NCBI RefSeq assembly: GCF_018398335.1
Contig: NZ_JAHBRX010000001.1
Location: 2,333,501-2,397,500 of the forward strand
DNA: 64,000 bases
Source: Chelatococcus sp. HY11
GTDB taxonomy: Bacteria; Pseudomonadota; Alphaproteobacteria; Rhizobiales; Beijerinckiaceae
Reading direction: 5' to 3'
The notes under the pieces were generated by a model. The model ran no database searches and had not been told where the DNA came from. It worked only from the letters and a program-made list of their open reading frames with translations. The first letter of the stretch is position 1. Each line of letters starts with the position of its first letter. Below are positions 58,888-64,000 of the stretch, in pieces. The translations under genes were made by a program, and so were the position numbers.

Positions 58888-59661
58888 ATGAGCAATGCAT
58901 TGCAGAGTTCCCTGCCGCTTTACGAACAGATCAAGTCCACAATCGAAAAACGTATTCGCGGTGATGTCTGGCCGGCGGATTTCCGCGTGCCCTCGGAGGA
59001 GACGCTCGCGGAAGAATTCGGGGCTTCATCACTCACAGTCCGGCGCGCCCTGCGGGAGCTGCAAACCGCGGGCATGCTGGTCAGGGTCCAGGGTCGCGGG
59101 ACATTCGTGGTCGGCCCACGGATGCAATGCGCGATCTTCGAATTGCCTGATATCTCAGAGGAAATAGGAACCACCGGCGGTGTCCATACCAGCGAGGTCC
59201 TGTCCCTCGGTGTGGTGCCCGGCGACAGTCCGCTCATCAGCATGCTGCCCCACCCCTTCGACGGCATCATCTATCACTCACGCCTGCTGCACAGGGAAGA
59301 TGGAACGCCGCTGCAGCTGGAGGATCGTTTCGTCAATGCTGAAGAGGCCCCAGATTATCTGAAGCAGGACTTCACGCGCATCACCCCTCACACCTATCTG
59401 CTGCGTGAGACCGAAGTCTCCTTTGTCGACAATACTATCCGTGCGATCCGCGCGGACGAGGAAAGTCGCCGCCTCCTGGAGATCGACAGCAACCAGCCTT
59501 GCCTTCTGCTTGATCGGCGGACCTGGAGGGAGGGCATCCCTGTGACACGCAGCCGGTTTCTCTACCCGGGAGACCGCTATCGGCTCCGCAGCTCCCACGA
59601 GGCGACACCAAGCCGGCCTCACGCGACACAGCCGAGCCATAACGCGAAGCGGGGGCGTTGA
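58888..59661 (+). CDS. GntR-family regulator, HutC/UTRA subfamily
   Basis: 257 residues. The winged helix LPLYEQIKSTIEKRIRGDVWPADFRVPSEETLAEEFGASSLTVRRALRELQTAGMLVRVQGRGTFV occupies about residues 8-75. A UTRA effector domain follows (YHSRLLHREDGTPLQLEDRFVN, LRETEVSFVDNTIRAI, CLLLDRRTW). The whole resembles HutC, but no histidine-degradation gene is nearby, so I assign only the family. GAGG precedes the ATG at 58888. The C-terminal 30 residues are basic and poorly conserved. It converges with two Gfo/Idh/MocA genes that may be its targets. Confidence 0.9.
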   Translation: MSNALQSSLPLYEQIKSTIEKRIRGDVWPADFRVPSEETLAEEFGASSLTVRRALRELQTAGMLVRVQGRGTFVVGPRMQCAIFELPDISEEIGTTGGVHTSEVLSLGVVPGDSPLISMLPHPFDGIIYHSRLLHREDGTPLQLEDRFVNAEEAPDYLKQDFTRITPHTYLLRETEVSFVDNTIRAIRADEESRRLLEIDSNQPCLLLDRRTWREGIPVTRSRFLYPGDRYRLRSSHEATPSRPHATQPSHNAKRGR

Positions 59662-59680
59662 ACGCCTTTCCCATGGAGCA

Positions 59681-59718
59681 AGGAAGCGAATTCCGGCTGC
59701 AGCCTTGGAGCGCTTCCT
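59681..59718. terminator. Inverted repeat between convergent HutC-type and oxidoreductase genes
   Basis: AGGAAGCG (59681-59688) and CGCTTCCT (59711-59718) form a perfect 8-bp stem with a 22-base loop in the 139-base gap between converging stops. No T-run, so function is inferred from position. Confidence 0.35.
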
Positions 59719-59800
59719 CTGGAATGGACATTCGAGCGAAGGGATCCGAGAGCGGACGGATCGCGCAAGCCGCGTTCCTTCCGCCAGGCATCGGAGGGCA

Positions 59801-60844
59801 TCAAGCCTCAGTCGCTGACATCTCGACTGGCTCGACCCGGCCGCTTGCCACTGACCGATAGGCGGCGTCAATCATGGCGAAGGCCCGCAGGCCATCGTCG
59901 AGAGTGACCGGCATCGGCGCACCTTCCTTGAGTGCCCGTATGAAGGCCCAGGCGACATGCTCGTGGAAAATGCCAGTTCTGAAATGCGGCGTTGTGGGGG
60001 AGGACGTCCAATCCCCCATCTCACCCCGCCGCCGGAAAACGCGCAGGAACTCGCGATCCCGCGTCGGGCGTGACGCAATATCGACGCCGCTGAGCAAGAT
60101 CGTTCCTTCGGTTCCGTAGATCTCGATCGATGTGTCCGCTGCCGCGAAGCACCAGCCCGTCGCAACCTCGGCGATCATGTCGTCGTAGCGGAACGTCGCG
60201 ACGGCGGTGTCCTCAACGGCAAGGCCAAGCGTATGGGAGGACACCGTCGCAAAGACCGATCTCGGCTCGCCGAACATCCAGCGCAGAAAATCGGCCGCGT
60301 GAATGCCCTCATCCAGCAGGGTCCCACCGCCGGAACGCGCGGGATCGACGAACCAGGCCGACCGGAATGGCGCGTTCAAGCCATGGCTGTGGCCGTGACG
60401 TATCCGGCACAGCGTGACCTGGCCGATGGCCTTCTCTCTGAGCAGGGCCGCGATCTCGTCGTTGATCGGATCGAAGCGCTTCGGAAAACTCTGCATGAAG
60501 GGAATGCCGGATGCCGCGACGACGTCCTTGATCAGGAGGCAATCGTTCATGCTCGCCCCCAGGGGCTTCTCGCACAGGACGGGGCGCCGATGCACGGCGG
60601 CGGCTTTGACGAGCGGGAGATGATCGCAGGTTGCGGAGCCTATCGCCACGGCATCGCTTGCCATGATCAACCGGTCGAGGTTTGGCTCCACCGCGACCCC
60701 ATGCTGCGCGGAGAATGCAGCCGCCCGGCCAGCATCGGAATCCCAGAGGCCGGACATCTCGGCGTCGGGACTATCCTTAATCGCCCTGGCCCAGAAGTTG
60801 GCGTGATAGTGCTCGCTCCCAAGGATCGCGATCCGTATCGTCAC
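59801..60844 (-). CDS. Gfo/Idh/MocA-family oxidoreductase (copy 1)
   Basis: 347 residues. The N-terminal Rossmann domain has IRIAILGSEHYHANFW and the VLCEKPLGASM motif with the catalytic Lys; the C-terminal domain has GGTLLDEGIHAADFLRWMFG with the conserved Asp/His. Such enzymes oxidise or reduce sugars, inositols or their derivatives with NAD(P). The start is GTG at 60844, overlapping the stop of the upstream paralogue (GTGA), with GGAGG before it. The substrate cannot be told. Confidence 0.9.
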   Translation of the reverse strand: MTIRIAILGSEHYHANFWARAIKDSPDAEMSGLWDSDAGRAAAFSAQHGVAVEPNLDRLIMASDAVAIGSATCDHLPLVKAAAVHRRPVLCEKPLGASMNDCLLIKDVVAASGIPFMQSFPKRFDPINDEIAALLREKAIGQVTLCRIRHGHSHGLNAPFRSAWFVDPARSGGGTLLDEGIHAADFLRWMFGEPRSVFATVSSHTLGLAVEDTAVATFRYDDMIAEVATGWCFAAADTSIEIYGTEGTILLSGVDIASRPTRDREFLRVFRRRGEMGDWTSSPTTPHFRTGIFHEHVAWAFIRALKEGAPMPVTLDDGLRAFAMIDAAYRSVASGRVEPVEMSATEA

Positions 60845-61911
60845 AATGCCCTCCCTCGAACGGCGATCGCTGCTTCCGCCAGCGTCCGGCGGCCGCTACG
60901 GGCCGCCTCGTAGATCGTCTCGGCGATCATCACCGACTGCAGGCCGGCCTGCGCGGTGTCGTCGCCAGGTGCGTCACCGCGAACGACCGCGAGCCAATGC
61001 AGATGGTGGGCTTGGCCGAGCGGCTCCTCAGGGAGCTTGGGCGCGACCCAGCCGTGCATGCCGGTCACGACCGGCGCGAATATGCCCGCCATCCCACGCT
61101 CGGTGCGGAGCCAGACGGTGCCGAGTTCCCCATAGACCTCCAGCCGAAATCGATCGCAGCCCTGCAGCTCGGTATAGCTCATCTCGTGGCTGACGCGGAT
61201 ACCATTGGCGAGGCGATAGAGCGCGAAGACATTGTCCTCGAGCGCCGTCCGCACCAGCCGTCCATCAGCCAGGGTCCTCTCGGGCCGCGCCGTCATCATC
61301 TCAGCGGACAATTCGGCGATCGGTCCGAAGAGATGCCGGCAGAGATCGATGCCGTGCACGCCAAGCTGCATGACGACGCCACCCGAGACATTGCCTGGCC
61401 TGAAAAACCACTCCGCCCAGTCGGCGCCCGGCGTCGCGTTGCGGAGGCGAACCGAATGGATCTCGCCAAGCCGTCGCTGCTCCAGCATCTCACCCAGCCA
61501 ACGCACTTCCGGGAAGTAACGATGCATGAAGCTGACGGTGAGACGCCCCGTCGCGCCGCCTGCCGCCGCAATGATCGCACGGCACTGGCTGCTGTTGAGA
61601 GCCATTGGCTTTTGCAGGAGCACGGACTTGCCGGCTTCCAGCGCGTCGATGGCGATACGCTCATGGGTGTCGTCCGGCGACGCCACCACGACGGCGTCGA
61701 TCGATCGATCGTCCAGCACACGACGGTAATCGGTCTCGATCCGGGCGATGCCCAGGGCATGCGCCTTCCTCTCCGTTGCCTCCCGTCGGCGGCCGACGAG
61801 CACAGCCACATCGGCCTCACCGGTCGCGGCGAGACCCCGCGCGTGATAGTCGGCGATGAAGCCCGCGCCGATGATAGCAACGACAACCCTGTCAGCTGTC
61901 AGACGCGGCAT
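60841..61911 (-). CDS. Gfo/Idh/MocA-family oxidoreductase (copy 2)
   Basis: 356 residues from the ATG at 61911, which is well spaced behind GTGAGGG; an ATG two codons earlier directly abuts that site. VVAIIGAGFIADYHARGLAA is the nucleotide-binding motif. The catalytic EKP motif is changed to LLQKPMALN, keeping the Lys but replacing Glu by Gln. The C-terminal domain has GGVVMQLGVHGIDLCRHLFG, with Gln in place of the usual Asp before the conserved His. It is coupled to copy 1. Both may act on the same sugar-like substrate in sequence. Confidence 0.88.
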   Translation of the reverse strand: MPRLTADRVVVAIIGAGFIADYHARGLAATGEADVAVLVGRRREATERKAHALGIARIETDYRRVLDDRSIDAVVVASPDDTHERIAIDALEAGKSVLLQKPMALNSSQCRAIIAAAGGATGRLTVSFMHRYFPEVRWLGEMLEQRRLGEIHSVRLRNATPGADWAEWFFRPGNVSGGVVMQLGVHGIDLCRHLFGPIAELSAEMMTARPERTLADGRLVRTALEDNVFALYRLANGIRVSHEMSYTELQGCDRFRLEVYGELGTVWLRTERGMAGIFAPVVTGMHGWVAPKLPEEPLGQAHHLHWLAVVRGDAPGDDTAQAGLQSVMIAETIYEAARSGRRTLAEAAIAVRGRAL

Positions 61912-62261
61912 GCCCATCCCTCACGCGTCTCACGCCACGGAAGACCAACCGCCAACGGAGCGGCAGGCCGGAATCTCGGGATTTCCCATGTCCCCCCATC
62001 TCCGCGAGAGGCAGTACCGACCGCCTCCGCTATCGTTTCTGGCGTTGAAAGCCCCCACAGTTGCTTGTCCGTATTGTTGCACGTCCGCTTGGCAGCCACG
62101 AAACATACAGTACATAATATTTGTCCCAACAGAGCTGGACGATGCACCGCTGCGATACGTTTGCCCTCTCGGGACCGTCTACTTGGCCGTTGGATGACCC
62201 GGCCAGCTCGGGGCCAGACAGCGTTGTGTTCATATTAGAGGTCCATCATAGGTGAGGTCCA
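61912..62261. promoter_or_regulatory. Divergent promoter region of the oxidoreductase pair and PHP-type gene
   Basis: 350 bases without a gene. A good promoter candidate toward the PHP-type gene is TTGGCA (62089-62094), 18 bases, CATAAT (62113-62118), leaving a leader of about 135 bases. GTGAGG stands just before the ATG at 62262. Confidence 0.45.
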
Positions 62262-63830
62262 ATGTCCACGGTTGAGCGTCTCCCACCACGGCTCACGCCC
62301 CTCGCCTCCCGCTTCGGGCTACGGCCGTTCTATGGCGACATTCACAATCATTGCGATATTTCCTATGGCCATGGCAGCCTTCCACAGGCCCTGAAGCGCG
62401 CCAGGCGCCAGCTCGATTTCGTCTCCGTCACGGGCCATGCCCATTGGCCCGACATGCCGGTCGATGATCCACGCGTGGCCCATATCGTCGATTTTCACGT
62501 GAAGGGCTTTGCCAAGCTGGACCGGGGCTGGCTCGCACATTTCGATGTTCTGGCAAGGGCGGATGAGCCAGGTATCTTCACTGTCTTCCCCGGCTACGAG
62601 ATCCACTCCTTCGCGCATGGCGACTACACGATCGTCTATCGCGATCTTGAACCCCACCCTTTGATAAAGGCCGATACACCGGCGGAGCTGCATCAGCGGC
62701 TGCGCGATGCGCTCGGCGACGCCGCCTTCGCCTTCCCACACCACATCGGCTACCGGCTGGGCGCGCGTGGAATCAACTGGGCATCGTTCAACGAAAACCT
62801 GTCACCCGTGCTGGAGCTGACGTCGATGCACGGATGTTCCGAGACGTCCGTCATGGACAGGCCTTTCCTGCATTCGATGGGACCAAGTGACGGGCTTTCG
62901 ACCGCGCGCGCGGGCCTCGATCGCGGCCTCAAGTTCGGCTTCCTCGGCAATACCGACCATCACAGCGGGTATCCCGGTTCCTACGGCCATGGACGATCCA
63001 TCGTCTATGCGACCGAGAACAGCCGCTCGGCTCTATGGGAGGCGCTTCACCAGCGCCGCACAAATGCCCTGACCGGCGACAACAGCCATCTGTTCTTCGC
63101 GATCGGAAATATCCCCCAAGGTGGCCTAGTCGCCTCCCCTGGCGAACCGACGCTTGCTATCGAAGCCGTGGCTGGAAGCTTCATCGACACTATCGATGTC
63201 ATCAGGAATGGCAAACTCGTCGCGCGTATAACCCCTGATCTGGAGCCAAGCGCCGTCGATCCAGGAGCCCTCGATGCAGGCGCCGCCGAGATCGAGACAC
63301 TGCTCGTACTCGAGCTCGGCTGGGGCGCGCGTGGAGAATTCCACGACTGGAGCGGTTCCATAGAACTCATCGGCGGCACGATCCTCGCGGTGGAACCGCG
63401 CCTGCGCGGCCCCGAGATCGTTTCGCCGCTGGAAGGCAGCGGCGACGGGATGGATCAGGACCAGATCAGTCGAGACGACAATCGAATCGATTTCTCCATC
63501 CGCTCTTTTGCCAATCCCAACAACAGTACCAGCTCCACACAGGCGATTGCCGCGCGAATCCGCATCGGCTCGGACGCACGCTTCCTGCTGAGACTGGATG
63601 GTCAAGACTTCGAGACAAGCGCAACACGCCTGTTCGCCGGCGCGCTATCCGGCAATCTCGGTCCGATCGACAGTCCGGCCTTCCGGCTCCATCCGTTGCC
63701 CAAGCCCCACCAATGGCAATGGCGCGGGGCGATCCCGATCAATCCCCTGAACAAAGGCGATTGGGTCTACGTCCGCATGCGTCAGGCGAACGGCCAGTGG
63801 AACTGGGCGAGCCCGATCTTCTCAGTGTGA
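62262..63830 (+). CDS. PHP-like metal-dependent hydrolase (DUF3604-like)
   Basis: 522 residues. The N-terminal 300 residues look like a PHP-type barrel: FYGDIHNHCDISYGHGSLPQALKRAR (HxH motif), VSVTGHAHWPD, VFPGYEIHSFAHGDY, FPHHIGYRLG and GNTDHHSGYPGSYGHGRSIVYA, which together would supply a multi-metal site. The C-terminal part after about residue 310 is beta-rich and unassigned. There is no signal peptide. It is the only gene on this arm of the divergent region and ends before a terminator. The natural substrate is unknown. Confidence 0.82.
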   Translation: MSTVERLPPRLTPLASRFGLRPFYGDIHNHCDISYGHGSLPQALKRARRQLDFVSVTGHAHWPDMPVDDPRVAHIVDFHVKGFAKLDRGWLAHFDVLARADEPGIFTVFPGYEIHSFAHGDYTIVYRDLEPHPLIKADTPAELHQRLRDALGDAAFAFPHHIGYRLGARGINWASFNENLSPVLELTSMHGCSETSVMDRPFLHSMGPSDGLSTARAGLDRGLKFGFLGNTDHHSGYPGSYGHGRSIVYATENSRSALWEALHQRRTNALTGDNSHLFFAIGNIPQGGLVASPGEPTLAIEAVAGSFIDTIDVIRNGKLVARITPDLEPSAVDPGALDAGAAEIETLLVLELGWGARGEFHDWSGSIELIGGTILAVEPRLRGPEIVSPLEGSGDGMDQDQISRDDNRIDFSIRSFANPNNSTSSTQAIAARIRIGSDARFLLRLDGQDFETSATRLFAGALSGNLGPIDSPAFRLHPLPKPHQWQWRGAIPINPLNKGDWVYVRMRQANGQWNWASPIFSV

Positions 63831-63915
63831 GCGGAAACCTGGAAACAGCCATGAGAGTCCGCGCATTCCAGCTTTGCGAAGCTTGTATTCCTTTAAGCAC
63901 GTCCTTCAACGCAAA

Positions 63916-63938
63916 AAGCCGCCCTTCTGGGGCGGCTT
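63916..63938 (+). terminator. Hairpin downstream of the PHP-type gene
   Basis: AAGCCGCCC-TTCTG-GGGCGGCTT is a perfect 9-bp stem preceded by AAAAA and followed by CTAACTC. It lies 85 bases after the stop at 63830. The remaining bases to 64000 show no gene. Confidence 0.7.
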
Positions 63939-64000
63939 CTAACTCGATATCTTTTCAACCCGCACTGAATGCATGGTCGCGCGTTGATCATTCATGAAGA

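Noticed and set aside
58888..59661. Histidine utilisation repressor HutC
   Set aside because: Similarity is to the whole UTRA subfamily; there are no hut genes in the neighbourhood.
59720..59745. GACATTCGAGCGAAGGG resembles part of the intergenic repeat element
   Set aside because: Only about 12 bases agree with the core and the rest is different, so it is too short to call a third copy.

Overview
The window reads as a chromosomal (or large-replicon) segment of a GC-rich alphaproteobacterium, most likely of the order Hyphomicrobiales (Rhizobiales). Supporting signs are a MucR/Ros zinc-finger regulator, a Fur-type regulator without the C-terminal CxxC pair next to sitABCD, a D(-)-tartrate dehydratase very like the one known from Bradyrhizobium, and two copies of an intergenic repeat (core GCGAACCGGTTT...CGCTCGAAAATGCTC) that I recall from that order. 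I cannot name the genus. No tRNA, rRNA, CRISPR array, prophage or insertion sequence was seen. Almost everything is transport plus catabolism, organised as small operons each with its own regulator.

Region 1 (1-13639) is a sugar / sugar-acid locus. It has an ABC sugar transporter (ATPase cut by the window edge, binding protein, two permeases), an IlvD/Edd-type aldonate dehydratase, an enolase-superfamily acid-sugar dehydratase, an HpcH/HpaI aldolase, an SMP-30 lactonase and an SDR dehydrogenase. These could make a non-phosphorylative oxidative sugar pathway. LacI and IclR regulators and an amidohydrolase lie among them. Region 2 (13640-16753) holds four small stand-alone genes (AHSA1/SRPBCC, cupin, DUF488, glutathione transferase). 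Region 3 (16754-24214) is a second acid-sugar type cluster around a divergent FCD-GntR regulator: Dpp-type binding protein and two permeases (no ATPases), a glucarate-dehydratase-like enolase and two RraA-family aldolases.

Region 4 (24297-34101) couples a Liv-type ABC transporter to an Asp/Glu/hydantoin racemase, a DUF3830 protein, an N-carbamoyl-amino-acid/allantoate amidohydrolase and a PuuE-type cyclic amidohydrolase, which suggests uptake and hydrolysis of a ureide or hydantoin; msrC follows. Region 5 (34113-38211) is a trans-4-hydroxy-L-proline operon (GntR, epimerase, D-hydroxyproline oxidase, deaminase). Region 6 (38414-47903) contains orphan cobF, a tartrate dehydratase, the YhaO/YhaN DNA-metabolism pair, mucR with an overlapping FAD monooxygenase, and a Fur/Mur regulator.

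Region 7 (47983-53226) is sitABCD Mn/Fe/Zn uptake and a secreted phytase-like esterase. Region 8 (53563-58556) is a TetR-adaptor-RND efflux operon ended by a clear intrinsic terminator. Region 9 (58888-63830) is a HutC-type GntR regulator, two Gfo/Idh/MocA dehydrogenases and a PHP-like metallohydrolase.

The main non-coding observations are a 14-G homopolymer in the Shine-Dalgarno position of an enolase-superfamily gene, a set of TATCAGATA palindromes around the region-3 GntR gene, a promoter overlapped by two CG-centred palindromes in front of the sugar-binding protein, hairpins immediately downstream of all three extracytoplasmic sugar/peptide/amino-acid binding-protein genes, and a repeat element that supplies the stop codon of the hydroxyproline oxidase.
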